Origin: Verpa conica
Lineage: Eukaryota > Ascomycota > Pezizomycetes > Pezizales > Morchellaceae
Direction of reading: 5' to 3'
DNA: 64,000 nt
NCBI GenBank assembly: GCA_033030425.1
Contig: JAUFSD010000021.1
Span: forward strand, 1,178,001-1,242,000
The first letter of the stretch is position 1. Each line of letters starts with the position of its first letter. The notes beneath the pieces were generated by a model. It did no database searches and was not told where the DNA came from. It was given only the letters and a program-made list of their open reading frames with translations. Of this stretch, positions 22,371 to 33,699 are shown piece after piece. The translations under genes and the position numbers were made by a program.

Positions 22371-25300
22371 CTAATCCTCCATTTCCATACTTTGTCTAAT
22401 CCGTTTTCCTAGTAAAACCATAGATTGCCCAATAGCAATACCCATATCCCGTGAATGTTTCTCATGCTTTTCTCGTGGAAGTGCTTTGGTGAGAATATCT
22501 GCTGTCATATCTGCGGTAGATATATATTGAAGATTGACTTGATGGTTTGCTACAACATGCCGGAGGAAGTGATATTTGATATCAAAATGCTTGGTACGGT
22601 TGTGGTATCGGGGATTTTTGGCAAGCTTGATAGCTGATTGATTGTCAATATAAAGCACTTGAGAATCTAGGGTTTTTGTATCCACTAGTGATTTCTCCCA
22701 CTGCTCGTAATTAAAGGAACTAGATGAACGAGCAATATCAGTGAAAGACAAAGAACTAGTAGGAGTTAAGGTGCAAATTTCCTGGTAGAGGCGGCCTAGC
22801 CAAATAGCTTCTTTAGAGGCTTCAAATGCAGCAATATACTCAGCTTCAGTACTTGATGTAGCTACTGTAGCTTGTTTCCGTGATTTCCATGAAATAGCTC
22901 CTCCATTCAGCGTAAACACATATCCTGATGTTGATTTCCTTTCTTTGATATCTCCAGCCCAATCCGCATCAGAAAATCCTTCCATTTTGTTGTCTTTGTT
23001 CCCGTAGAGTATGCCAGCAGTTGATGTGCCTTTGAGGTAACGAAAAACTCTTTTGACTGCAGTCCAATTGGCAGTAGATGGGTTGGCATTTTGCTGGCTG
23101 AGAGACGAGATTGTGAAGGCGAGATCTGGACGAGAACCTATCATTGCATACATAAGACTACCAATAGCTTGCTGGTACTGAATCTTATCCGTAGGCTCAA
23201 TATCAGTTGTAGAGATAGTAGAACAGTATCCAGTATCCATGGGAGTAGAAACGGGATTGCAGTCCTGCATACTAAAGCGTGTCAATATAGATTCAATGTA
23301 TTTAGATTGATGGATTAGAAGGTTTCTCTCCTGGCGGTTTCTCTCAATCTGCAGACCAACAAATAGACGTGCAGGACCCATATCTGTCATTTTGTACTTC
23401 TCTTGTAGCTTCTTCTTGATAGTGTCTACTGCAGAGCGTGAAGAACCAAATATAAGGCAATCATCAACCCAAACAAGAAGTAGAATACTAGTTGCTGAAT
23501 CAAAATAGAGATTTTGATCTTCCTCGGATCTTTGGAAACCTAAAGAGCGTAAGCTATTATCAAAGTCTTGATACCAGGCACGTGCAGCCTGTTTTAGTCC
23601 ATAGAGAGCCTTTTTGAGTTTGAAAGCAACGGGAATATCCTGAATATTGCCATGTTGATGCATCCATTGCTGCCACTTTTCCGGTAGAAGATGAATAATT
23701 TCTAGTAAACCATCAGGTAAAGCCATAAAGACGTCAGCATCTTCAAGCGTGGGGTTCAAAAAAGCAGTAACAACATCCATCTGGTCAATCTCCCAATCAT
23801 GATATGCAGCAAGAGCTAGAAGCATATGCAGCGTAACCAACTTTGCAACAGGAGCAAATGTTTCCTCATAGTCAATTCCATATTCTTGATCATATCCTTT
23901 AATAACCCAACGGGCTTTATATCTGATAGCCCCATCGGCATTCTCTTTGGTCTTGTAGACAAATCTGCTTCCAATCTCTCTTTTGCCTACTTTCTCAACA
24001 TCCCGCAGTGGATGGATCTCTAATGTATGGTTCTCCAGCAGCGACAAAACCTCTCCTGCCATAGCTTGCTCCCACTCTTTGTAATCTTCTCTTACTAGGG
24101 TATTCCGGTAGCTAATCGGATCCACTGGCAGATTAGAATAACTTGAAGCAGAGACAGCTTGCATTACTCTGGACGAGGCCTGCTGGAGACGTGCTGATCT
24201 TCTTAGCTGAGCATCAGGCACCGGTAGGGCTTCAAGTTCAACCTGAACAGGTGAGACTTCTTCACTATCATCCTTGTGATCAGTGGGCGCATGCGTCTTT
24301 GAGAGTGGAGCTTGATCATGAACATGACCGTCAAGTAATTCAATCAATATCGGAGGTAGATATCCGGGATCTGAGGCAACACTGCCACTCATAGAGTCTT
24401 CATCAAAAACAACATTAGCCACATTGATTATGCGCTTTTCAATAGGATCCCAAACTCTCCACAGCTTTGTAGTATCATGAATGTAGCCCAAAAATGTACA
24501 GCGGCGGGAATGGCTATCAAACTTTGATCTTCTCTTGGCTTCAGGAACTAGCATCCATGCATCACATCCAAAGCGACGGAGATGATTCAAAGCTGGAATC
24601 TTCTTATTCAGGATCTCATACGGAGTCTTTCCATTAAGTGCAGAGGTTGGACTCCTATTTTGCAGATAAATAGCTGTGCTAACAGCTTCTGCCCAAAATC
24701 TCTCTTCTAATCCCGCATCATGAAGCATAGCTCTAGCTTTCTCAACAATGGTCCGTATCATTCTCTCACTAACTCCATTTTGGTATTGAGTATATGGTGC
24801 TGAGGGTTCAAAGTTGATTCCATTTTCTCGTAGATAGTCTTGAAAAGCATAGTTGGTGAATTCTCCGGTACCATTATCACAGCGAAAGCGTTTAACTTTG
24901 TTGCCAGTATGAGTTTCCATAAGAGTTTTGTAGTCCGTGAAAGCTGCAAGAGTATGGGTACTGTCTTTTGATTTAAGGAAGTAACCGGAAGTCCAATGAG
25001 TGAAGCCATCAATAAATAGCTGGAAGTTCTTACAGCCACTGTGAGAGCGGGTACTGATAGGGCCACAAGTATCTGAATGAACAAGTTCAAGAGGCTGAGT
25101 TGGTGGATTGGTGATGGCAACTTTGCGGTTAAAAGATTGATGTTGCTTCCCTTGGAGACAAGGTCCACAAACTTCCGAGGTTGTTGAAGAGGGGGAAAGA
25201 GAGATACCAGATGCTAGAGTACCGCTGGCAAGAGATTTAACAGCTGTGAAATTGAGATGACCAAGACGTTGATGCCATCTTTCCAATGACTTAGGGTTCC

Positions 25301-26292
25301 GATCAAGTCTTGTAGCTAGTGCCGCAAAACCTATAGCTTTTGGTACATTGAGACGGAACATATTCTCTTCTCTGTTGGCAATAGCAATACAGTTGTTGTA
25401 AGTGTCTATAATTTGAGCAGAGCCATTTGGAGGGAAATTGACACCATAGCCAACTTTGTTGAGAGTGCTGACGGAGATGAGATTGGCACCAAGGTCTGGA
25501 GTGAAGAGAACATTGAACAAAGACAAAGTTTCAATAGAACCATCAGGAAGACGGGTAGGAAGATTGACAGTGCCAGTAGCAATTGCAGGAATAGTAAAGT
25601 CATCACCCATGCGAACCTGAATAGGTGTAGAGAGAAACTTGATATTCGTGAAGTAATCCCGAGAAGAACAGAGGTGATCGGTGGCACCAGAATCAATGAA
25701 CCAAATATCATTGTTAATTGGCGGTGAGGAACTGGTACTAGCTGACAAAGCACGAGAAATAAAGGCTTGAGGAGGAGAATATTGACTGGAGTCTGTTGAT
25801 GGCGCAGAAAGAGTGGTTGCAAAATTTCCTCGAGCTTGGTAGTTAGTACGACGGTTTCTGGCTGCCTCAGCAGTCTGTTTGGTACGGCACTCTGTCTCTC
25901 TATGGCCAGAACGCATGCAATACCAACAGGTAGTACTGCTACTTCCTCTGCCTCTTCCCCCTCTTCCTGAACGACAATCATTTTGCTTATGACCTTTTCT
26001 ACCACAGTTGTAGCATTCCGGTACACTATTCCTCCCACTGCTATTCCCTGAATAACTACCTCTACCCCGGAATCTAGATCCTCTAAATCCCAAAGGCTTT
26101 CTCACTCCAGCAAACAAAGCTCCACTCCGATTGCTAGTGATAGCATTGGTGTCTTTAAGTCTTCTTTTCCGTTCACTATTGGTGAGACTCCCGACAACAT
26201 AATCTAGAGTAAGAAGCTCAGCAGGCTGGTTGGTGATAACTTCCAGGATAGAGTCAAAGGAATCCGGAAGAGTGGTAGTCATGTGAGCAATC
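22371..26292 (-). CDS. Copia Gag-Pol polyprotein, main part
   Basis: Long open frame without a stop. On the minus strand in order: two CCHC zinc knuckles (CYNCGRKGHKQNDC and CWYCMRSGHRETEC), aspartic protease WFIDSGATDHLC, integrase zinc region WHQRLGHLNF...CGPCLQGKQH, integrase core with HSDTCGP, FRCDNGTGEF and NGVSERMIRT, reverse transcriptase with LLVWVDDCLIFG as the YVDD-type site, and RNase H with DADWAGD and TSSTEAEYIAA. The order integrase before RT defines Copia. The frame continues a further 47 bases into the nested LTR, which is not Gag. Excising 26293-27546 plus one CAATC copy rejoins this frame exactly with the upstream Gag ORF, giving 1,534 codons. Pol looks intact, but Gag is interrupted, so this copy cannot make Gag-Pol. 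Confidence 0.94.
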
Positions 26293-27546
26293 TGTGACGA
26301 TTTAACCATCGACATGACTAGTCTCAAGTACCTCTCCATATAGAGACACCTAAGGATCTCCCTTGAGGCATAGGACTAGCTATCCCATTCCAGTCAATAG
26401 ATACTAAGGAAAGTCATTACTATGATAGCCCGATCCCTAAGCGAGCTGGCGAGCTCCTAGGACGGAGCGAAGCTCACCGTCGTCGGTATGCGACAGAGAC
26501 CAGAGTAATGCGTCTGTGGCTTATAGCTACGGGAGATACTAGTGCAATGAGACTGAAGCAGTTACCTCCATGAACAGAGTTAAGCTCCTGTTCCTCTAGG
26601 AGGAATAATAACAGCTTCGCTGATGGCCAATCTTATGGGAGGCCGAGAGCCATGAAACGAGAGCAAAGCTACGCTTAGTAGTTAGGGCCGCCAGCAAAAT
26701 AAATAATTAACCTGGCGGCGTCACGAATCGAACCATAGGGGGCTAGGCCTTGTGCGTCGCCCTAAGGTCCTTATGGATCAAGATTACCTCTCCGCCACGA
26801 CCCCAGGTTGGACTAGGAACGTGGGAAAGGAATCTAAGCAACGGCAGGAATCACCAGTGGGTTACCCTACCTAGGGGACTCTGTGTTTCTAACACCCCCG
26901 AGGCGCCCCACTGTGCCACCCGCCGTTTGCAGAGGGGGCCCCCCTGAGTTGCTGATTCCCTAACAAAAAGACAAGTTTTGGACCCCAAAAATAACCCCAA
27001 AACCGTCAGGAAAATTCGTCCAACCGAACCAAACTCGGAGGGTATATGGGAGACAGTGCTGCGAATCCATAGGTGCAATCGGATTTGAAATCGGACCATT
27101 TTAGCAATAGTTACAGAGCTTTTAGTAACCAACGCTTTTTAGTCGCTAGTCTATCGACCCCGCTAGTTCTTAGGGGCGCTCTAGACTCAGTTGATTTCCA
27201 AGCACGGAGGAATTGTTCCCCCGCTTCTTGGCAGCTTGCTCGCAATCAAAATCATAGCTTAAACCCGTCTTTCCCCAGGACAATCATTCTTGCTAGTCAA
27301 CGAACAACCGTTGTTCAGAGACCCTCATACTCTTTGCTAAAGACGTTTGTCTTCCCCTGGGAAGCAGAGCCTTTTAAAGTCTTTAGTTATCTATCCATTA
27401 AATCCTTATTCCTGTTTTGCCTAGGGACTGTCGACCTTCCGTGTTGACGAGCGGTTCTAAGCCTCGCTGCTGAAGCTTCTCGTCAGAAAGGGAGGTTGTT
27501 GGTTTTTTTGGTACGGCAGTACTCCCCTGGGAGTGCCCCCGTTACA
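26293..27546. mobile_element. Solo-LTR-like insertion (1254 bp) inside the Copia gag gene
   Basis: Bounded by TGTGACGATT and CCCCCGTTACA (TG...CA), with perfect CAATC duplications at 26288-26292 and 27547-27551. The ends form a short imperfect inverted repeat (TGTGACG against TGTAACG), as in LTRs. No protein domain is recognisable. Internally there is a CCGCCAG...CTGGCGG hairpin (26688-26718) and, on the minus strand, a tRNA-like pair of A-box and B-box motifs. LTR orientation is undecided. Confidence 0.85.
26711..26802 (-). other. tRNA-like segment with pol III A/B box motifs
   Basis: On the minus strand TGGCGGAGAGG (26787-26797) resembles an A box and GGTTCGATTCG (26724-26734) a B box, with spacing near that of a tRNA gene. 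The acceptor ends do not pair, so it is not a functional tRNA; it may be a SINE head captured in the LTR. Confidence 0.4.
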
Positions 27547-27551
27547 CAATC

Positions 27552-28234
27552 AAGTCCTTATCAGTAAGAGCATTGTCAGTGAATTGAAGACGGGTCTTGT
27601 AGGTTTGGAGTTTAGCAGCATAATCGCTGAAAGAAGAGTACTCCCCATTGCCAGTATAAATCTCCTTTGCAAAATCCTGACGCAGAGTAGTAGGGCCAGT
27701 GCGGGTGGCAATAGTATCTAAACGGTTGCGTAGAGCTGTAAACATTTCTGCAGGCTCTTCAATTCCGGTAACATGGTCTTGAATATTGGTGGAAAGGGAA
27801 CCGTAGATTGTGGTAGCTGCTTTAGCGGAACGAATTTTAAAGTCTTTCAACTCAATCTGGTATTGCTCTTTGATAGCATGCTGGGCATTGGCAGCAGGTG
27901 CAATTGGTGCAACTTCAGTTCCATCGGTGATATCCCAAGCTAGATCAGACTTCAAAAGATGCTTGATAGCAATATTCCATTGAACAAAATTAGCTTCGGT
28001 GAGTTTAGGGCATTCACCATGTTTGTTTTTGAAGATCTCGATGGTAGGAGCTGGAGTTCTGAGAGAAGATATAGTTGATAGTAGTAAGAAGTAGTAGAGC
28101 GTAGAAATGGTAGAGAATTGATGTGTGAATGTAGAAGCTGATAATTGAGTGTAAGAGCTGATGATTTTTATTTTTTGATACTCTCGCAATGAACTATAAT
28201 ATAGACATATGTTAGCATTTTTTGCACAGATCAT
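27552..28234 (-). CDS. Copia Gag, N-terminal part (separated by insertion)
   Basis: ORF of Gag type: KLTEANFVQWNIAIKHLL followed by helical sequence to DNALTDKDL. It breaks off where the 1254-bp insertion begins and resumes in the same frame after it. The ATG at 28234 may not be the real start, since the first 80 residues are Ser/Thr-rich and do not look like Gag; a start nearer the KLTEANF motif is possible. Upstream lies an unusually long leader of about 640 bp. Confidence 0.82.
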
Positions 28235-28351
28235 TCAAAATAGACTACTATAATCAGTAGGTTCCGAAGAGAAACAAAATCTGTAGATTGAGGTACGGAG
28301 AAACAATTAATATTAGCTTGTACGGATATTAGTAGAATGGATATAAATATT

Positions 28352-28420
28352 AGTACGGAGATTGATAGCAGTACGGAGATTGATATCAGTACGGAGATTG
28401 ATAGCAGTACGGAGATTAGT
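28352..28420. repeat. 18-bp tandem repeat in Copia leader
   Basis: AGTACGGAGATTGATAGC repeated nearly four times with single-base variants, between the gag ORF and the primer-binding site. Confidence 0.88.
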
Positions 28421-28783
28421 AGGCTTGAGAGCCGCAAAGTCTAATTAGTAGGTGTTAGATAGGAGGTGGTGGAGATTAGTCATGTTTTGGCCGTTGCTGT
28501 GGTAACCAGGGGGTGACGCGACGTGAAAGCCCCTGATGCAAACCTAGGAGAATTTCCAGCAATTCTCCCCTTGGTTGACTGCATCTTGTCATAGTAGATA
28601 GGCCCCTTAGCAAGGTGATTACTCAATCAAACCAGAGCCAGGTATAGTACACCAAGCAAAAGCTAACTCAGCTTAATTGCAGAGGTATAATGGAAAGCAT
28701 GGTGGATATCAACGAGCATGGCATTGCCCCATATCATCCCCGACGCGTAGGTGAGGAACGGGGGGAGATCGATCGCTTAGGGG

Positions 28784-28856
28784 CAGGCAGGCAGGCAGGC
28801 ACTCGATCAGAGGCTTGGCAAAGGCTTGGCGCAGCGCTAGGCAGGTAGGTAGGCAG
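28784..28856. repeat. GGCA-type microsatellite in Copia leader
   Basis: A run of GGCA units, then a duplicated AGGCTTGGC and a second GGCAGGTA run, close to the primer-binding site. Suggests slippage during reverse transcription or replication. Confidence 0.7.
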
Positions 28857-28881
28857 TAGGGTGCGCTCCGGGCTCATAACC

Positions 28882-29005
28882 TGTGAAAGTACGGGTACGA
28901 GCAATAGAATGGTAGCCCAATAATACACCTAGAGGAATGAGGCAAGCCCAACCTCTTATACCCTACATGTCTATGTGATCGACTGCTGTCGGCCATACTC
29001 CAACA
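28882..29005 (-). repeat. 5' LTR of the Copia element
   Basis: 124 bp, TGTGAAAG...CTCCAACA on the plus strand, followed by the GTTAA target duplication. Confidence 0.9.
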
Positions 29006-29010
29006 GTTAA

Positions 29011-30635
29011 ACATTATTTTTACCTATTTCTATTATTTTGTTACTATTGTGGGATTGGCGTCTGAGGGCAAGGGTGGTTCCTCGTCCCTACACTTTATTT
29101 AAAAGTTACTTTTTCTTCTTTTTCTTTTTTCTTTTTCGGTTATGAATTTTGATTATGTATCAATATCTTCTAAAGTCGATCCGATAATTATTGGTATGCC
29201 ATGAGAAGAACTGTGAACATGAAATATGAATAACTACCAGCGGTTAACTACTTGTTTATTTATAGGCTATTGATATTGGTCTACCGGGACCTACTATAAA
29301 ATTACTTATTGAGGGTGGATATTTTACACCTAAGAAACACCTCACTGTGCTATGTCCAATTATTAGGGCCGTGGTACCGGGAGTGCCCACTTAAACTTAA
29401 GCAATATGATATATGTGCCTTTGGTTTCTGGCGTATGTTAAAGCCATCGATACTAGAAAATACTTGATAACCTTTTACTTCAAAGATATTCCACCCCAAA
29501 ATTGAGCTTGATAAGGGAATTGAATCTCCTATTTTCGATATATGTAGTCAAAAGACTACAATCCACCGACCTGCTCTTTACTAGAAAGGCCAAAACGAGA
29601 AATTTATGGCCTTAAGTATCTATTTGTTCCACCCCCATTGTACAAGTAATAGTGATGGAGAGGAGCTTATTATTATTGACCTCCTCCCGTAGAAAACCAG
29701 GGCCCGAAATGATCTGTAAAATTGTGTAGTAATGAACTGTCGGGAATAACCAATTTGTGTCTTGTTCTATTTACTATTGCTTTTTTTAATGCTCTGTTTC
29801 TTTCCTTCTAGTGGGGGGTACTATAGCTCTCATGATCTATGTATTATTATTTATTTATTCATTATTTCTATTATCAATCAATCAGCCAAGTCACATCAGG
29901 AAAAAAATAAGTCAAGTCATATCATTGAATATCACTCGATTGTCCATACTCTTATGTTGAGATATTACTACCTAATTAGATATAGCGTGGATATCTACCA
30001 GGTATTTTTGTAGTGACGTCTATAAGAGTACCCTTAGTAGAAACCCTCGAGAAGAGCTGTACTAGATTATGTTTGGTAATTAGCCTACCTAAGATAACCC
30101 TAACCCAAGCCCTCCATAGGCTGACCAAAATATGTAGGAGTATTTTTATGGAGAGCTTCTACTATACTCGCTGGAAAATCAAGTCTGGTTTGTGGGTACA
30201 CCAGTTTTTTGTGTGGAGGCTTGGTATCACCGGAGATTAGTCTAGAATAGTCATAGAGGCCACTTCCCCTGCATAGAACCATGCCTGGATGGTTTGTTTG
30301 CGTTTTTAGACTTCTAATTGCGCTACGATTGGTCTTATTGCCAGGGCTCGCCCCATTGGCTTTAGGTACCCCAAACCTAAAAGTGGCTTTGTGCATGGAC
30401 TGTATGCAACGTTAGGGATAAGGGTCACCCGCATAGCCAATTTATCGCGTCAGTACGGTAGGCGTAATGACCGGTAGTGCTTGTAGACTGAGACAACGGG
30501 ACCCTGGAGGTAAGTTTTTCCGAGTAAGCGCCCCCACCTCCTGTCTGAAACATCAATATACGGTTACTCCCGCGCTAGGTCATGTGATATTCCGGTAATC
30601 GTATACGATTGGCTACCGCGGAGCAGTGGTACTCG
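29011..30635. other. AT-rich spacer, no gene recognised
   Basis: Short ORFs only, in AT-rich sequence with no protein-like pattern. No RNA gene or repeat with a second copy was identified. Confidence 0.5.
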
Positions 30636-30789
30636 TACAGCGTACGGCAAAAAAAGATCGAGAAACCAGGGTCTGCTACCAGGGTATTGTGGCTAATCCT
30701 ACTATTAGAATTTTTGCCAAAAACCTAAAGAACGAATAGGAGCGCTGATTCTCGTGTCTCGCGTGTCTCGATCTTTTTTGTTCGCTGTA
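30636..30789. mobile_element. Mariner-type MITE, family 1, copy 1
   Basis: TACAGCG...CGCTGTA, 154 bp, with terminal inverted repeats containing AAAGATCGAGA (right end as its complement). Ends at TA on both sides, fitting a TA target duplication and CAG-type ends. Copies 2 and 3 are at 32230 and 56522. Confidence 0.78.
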
Positions 30790-30854
30790 GTCTCCAAGCG
30801 TTTCCGGAATACGGTAACAGGTAGTACCATGTCTTGCCTACTATCACACTGTAC

Positions 30855-31118
30855 TCGTCATCCGGACAAGAACCAGAAAAAAGGGGGTACGCACAGGTAC
30901 AGCCGGAGGGTGGGGTAAGTGGCGGAGGTATAGATCTTAGCATCATGTACTCAATTATATACTATTCTTGGTAATAGAACCCTCTTGAACCTGTTTAATA
31001 CTTGGAATAATGGCTTGCTATTTACCTTATTGTAGATTTCAGGCGAATCTGTAGTTTCGAGACACCCCGTACATACCCCCCTTGTTTTCCGGTTCTTACC
31101 CTGGGGGGCGGGTATCAT
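30855..31118. mobile_element. MITE, family 2, copy 1
   Basis: About 260 bp. The left part CAAGAACCAGAAAAAAGGGG and the right part CCCCCTTGTTTTCCGGTTCT are inverted repeats. The interior matches the element at 38158-38429 in places (CAGCCGGAGGGTG-like, AAGTGGCGGA, GAGACACC). Outer limits are approximate. Confidence 0.65.
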
Positions 31119-31394
31119 CAAAGTGTAATGCACCTCATGGGTGTTTTGGCTCGAATCCAAGGCCAAAAAATCGCCGAACCTTGTGCTGCCGGGGAACAGG
31201 TGCTCGAATTGACCAGCGGCACAGGTTTACAAAAGTGGCCTCGTAGGAAAGACATGGTACCCCCAGGGACCGTATTCCGGAAACACTTGAAGACTACGAG
31301 TAGTATGGCCGGTTCTAAGTGGGGGTTGGGCCATTAGCACCCATCGTAGAAAACGACTAGTCACTTGAGGGGTGCATTTGTGTCACAGCGCTAA

Positions 31395-31415
31395 TGTATG
31401 TTGATGAGCGCTCGG
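31395..31415. promoter_or_regulatory. Second copy of the GAGCGCTC block
   Basis: TGTATGTTGATGAGCGCTCGG, one mismatch to 19019-19039, about 280 bp upstream of the remnant paralog start at 31698. Confidence 0.4.
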
Positions 31416-31697
31416 CCAAGCCCTAGTAAAAAAAAGCGGTTAGTGCTGGATGCTGATGAGTGCAGAGTCACTGAGGCTCCTTGGCCTACTCTTGGTAGGA
31501 TATATGTATACTCTTCGCCCCCGGCTAAAAGGATTTTTCAATAACATATACTCCTAGACGCAATCCTACTATTTAATCCCGCAGATCTATTCCTATTTCT
31601 CAAGTTATCTCCCTAAGTACTCTTAGGGTTATTGCAATTTCCAGCCGCTCCCTCCCTACAAGACTAAAACGCTGTCAACAGAGCTAGAAACAGTAGA

Positions 31698-32124
31698 ATG
31701 GCGGGTACACGTATAGAACTAGATATCGACTCACTGAGACTCTTAGAGACAGATAATATGTTGGGGATATACTTGAGGCAATCGAAAAAGGAAGATTCAC
31801 CTACTTATGCTCGAATATACGGCCGGGGGAATTCTTCCAATCCTACAGTCCCGTATGTGGATAAAATATGAACTACCCCTTCTCATCAAAAGACGCTAAT
31901 ACGCAATTCATAGATCTTATGGGCTTTACCGCTCCTCGAACAGTGGGCCATGTATACTTCCGAGTATATGTCAAAGAATCTTTGATCGGCACCAAACTCT
32001 CTTTTCAACAAAGGCTGCAGGTACAGGGTACAGGGGGCGGCACTCAATCGAGTTGCATGATTCAGCCTGTAGTAAAGAAATGGGGTCATGCGGGGCCCCA
32101 GGAAAAATTTTCCGGTAAGTACTA
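31698..32124 (+). pseudogene. Zinc-finger family remnant, paralog D (5' exons)
   Basis: Starts MAGTRIELDIDSL, with YARIYGRGNSS matching SRIHGRGET of paralog B. A GTATGT donor at about 31853 corresponds to the one in B. After an intron ending in TTCATAG the next exon (from 31911) has SYGLYRSSNSGP where B has PYGLSIWGQEPP, then stops at about 32124. No in-frame finger exon follows directly. A fragment YFKCSKGHTRHIG at about 33325-33365 may be its broken finger, separated by two MITE insertions. Read as a truncated fourth family member. Confidence 0.55.
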
Positions 32125-32229
32125 GGGGTAGGGGGGTGAGGGTGGAACGGGTCTCACAATTTTTCTATGATGACCCCATAGAATGGAGATCTCCGCTGTC
32201 CCATCTCCACACCCCTACCACTACTATAT

Positions 32230-32370
32230 TACAACGTACGAGAAACCAGGGTCTGCGACTAGGGTATGTATTGTGGACATCACCAGAGTCTTCGCCAAAG
32301 TTCTAAAAAGCAAATAAATACACTAAATCTCATGTTTCACGATACTCGACCTTTTTTGCCGGTCACTGTA
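32230..32370. mobile_element. Mariner-type MITE, family 1, copy 3 (degenerate)
   Basis: Left end TACAACGTACGAGAAACC and right end TTTTTTGCCGGTCACTGTA. Shares AGAAACCAGGGTCTGC and the interior with copy 1; the left AAAGATC block is lost. Confidence 0.7.
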
Positions 32371-32685
32371 GTTGTCGGCGCTAAAGGTTCTCGAAGCACT
32401 TTTGAGTTCATTTGTGCTCATTCGTCACATGAAGCGAGATCAACGGTTACACTGAACTTCAAGCGGGCAGTACTCGTCGGCCGGTACCGCGTTCGTCAGG
32501 ATTTCTTGCGTCTGCGCTTCTAATACGGAACTGCGTCCGGGGCTGCTTTATATTCGCCATATAATTCTCAGGCCCTGACGTTGAGATAAAGTTTTTTACA
32601 CAAGATTCAATAAGCTCGGTGGGTCTGACGGATCTGATAAGATCATTGTGGGGTAGTGATCCGCCCGCTCTTATCTTATCAGATA

Positions 32686-33056
32686 TGCATGTTCTGGCCC
32701 GTTGGGGGGACGTCCCCTCAACGGGCCAACCTGTTGGAGGGACGTCCTCTATATGGGCCAGCCTACGTCCCCTGTATGGGTAACAATATAAAAAACCCTG
32801 GCTACAAAAAACACTCAGAACAAAGCTTCCAGCCTCCTATAAATTTAATAAAGCATAGTTTAAATCCAAAAAAACCTCAAGATAGATTAATACTTTCTAG
32901 CTATTACTCTTATTCTTTTGAGTGTGCCTGTAATAATTAAGCTATACTTTGTTGACTTGCCCATGAGTGTCTCTCCAACGGGTAGGGCACCTAAAAGATT
33001 GCCCGTTGAGGGGACGTCCCCCCGATAGGCACGTCCCCCAACGGGCCAGAACATAC
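32686..33056. mobile_element. MITE, family 3 (TGTTCTGGCCCGTTGGGGG ends)
   Basis: About 370 bp. The left end ATGTTCTGGCCCGTTGGGGG and the right end are reverse complements, and each has an internal second copy of the GGACGTCCCC motif. The interior is AT-rich without an ORF of note. A lone decayed end of the same family is at 18528-18600. Target duplication not resolved. Confidence 0.8.
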
Positions 33057-33284
33057 ACACTCATGACCACTTTAGCTTCATCACTGGTTCGCCGATATGA
33101 GCATGCGTCTATTCCATTTTCCCGGCAGGAACAGACCGTGCGCGTGTTGTGCGTACTAGTTCCGGAACCCTGTGCTGAATGCGATTTAGTTGCTTTGGGA
33201 TGGATTTCTCTATTCTCTAGGGTAGCGTCATCCGACCGGAGAGATTGCTCTCTGGGGCAGCGGTGAGGAACACACGTTTGAAAA

Positions 33285-33420
33285 GAGGGATCTTTTGTAC
33301 CGGAGCTATCACTCAGTTAATCGTGATGGAGCTGCATATTTCAAATGTTCAAAGGGTCATACCCGCCATATTGGGTTAGTAAACCGTTTTAACCCAGCCT
33401 ACCCAGCTAGTGATGCTGGG
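33285..33420 (+). pseudogene. Possible finger fragment of paralog D
   Basis: An open stretch reading NRDGAAYFKCSKGHTRHIG resembles the second half of the family's first finger (GGTHFKCRKG in A). The leading CPYY is missing. Weak evidence, based on position and the FKC-x-KG match. Confidence 0.3.
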
Positions 33421-33699
33421 CCCGGGAAATTGTAGTTTCGATAAGGCTCGGGTCGAACTTCGTAGTATGTACAGAGTACTCAGAAAGCACAGACATCTCC
33501 GATTCCCGCCGCAGGTACATCAGAGTGCTCAGATGCGAGGTCTGGGGTTATAAATGGAAGTCTCCTTCGCTCCCCTTTGAATTAACTTTGTTCATTATTC
33601 TTTATCCTAGGGCATATTTGTGTGTTCTACTTTGTCCAGCCCATCTCACCCAAGCCCCGCCAAGACGCATCTACTTACTACACCCCTAACCCTGCAAGG

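Larger units (their letters stand above)
21610..29010 (-). mobile_element. Ty1/Copia LTR retrotransposon with nested insertions
   Basis: Perfect 5-bp target duplication GTTAA at 21610-21614 and 29006-29010. LTRs are short: 21615-21749 (135 bp, 3' LTR) and 28882-29005 (124 bp, 5' LTR), both TG...CA on either strand and each with a TATAAGAG box on the minus strand. A primer-binding site GGTTATGAGCC lies directly inside the 5' LTR (28871-28881) and a polypurine tract CGGAGTGGGAG directly before the 3' LTR (21750-21760). Gag and Pol are on the minus strand. Two foreign LTR sequences are inserted: 21913-22272 and 26293-27546. Without them the element is about 5.8 kb. Confidence 0.93.

Noticed and set aside
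26711..26802. Functional tRNA gene
   Set aside because: A and B box-like motifs are present but the ends do not form an acceptor stem and no anticodon arm is clear.
26340..27541. Group I or group II intron interrupting gag
   Set aside because: No core motifs found; instead TG...CA ends and a 5-bp target duplication fit an LTR insertion.
28352..28420. CRISPR-like short repeats
   Set aside because: Units are directly tandem with no spacers; a minisatellite in a retrotransposon leader of a eukaryote.
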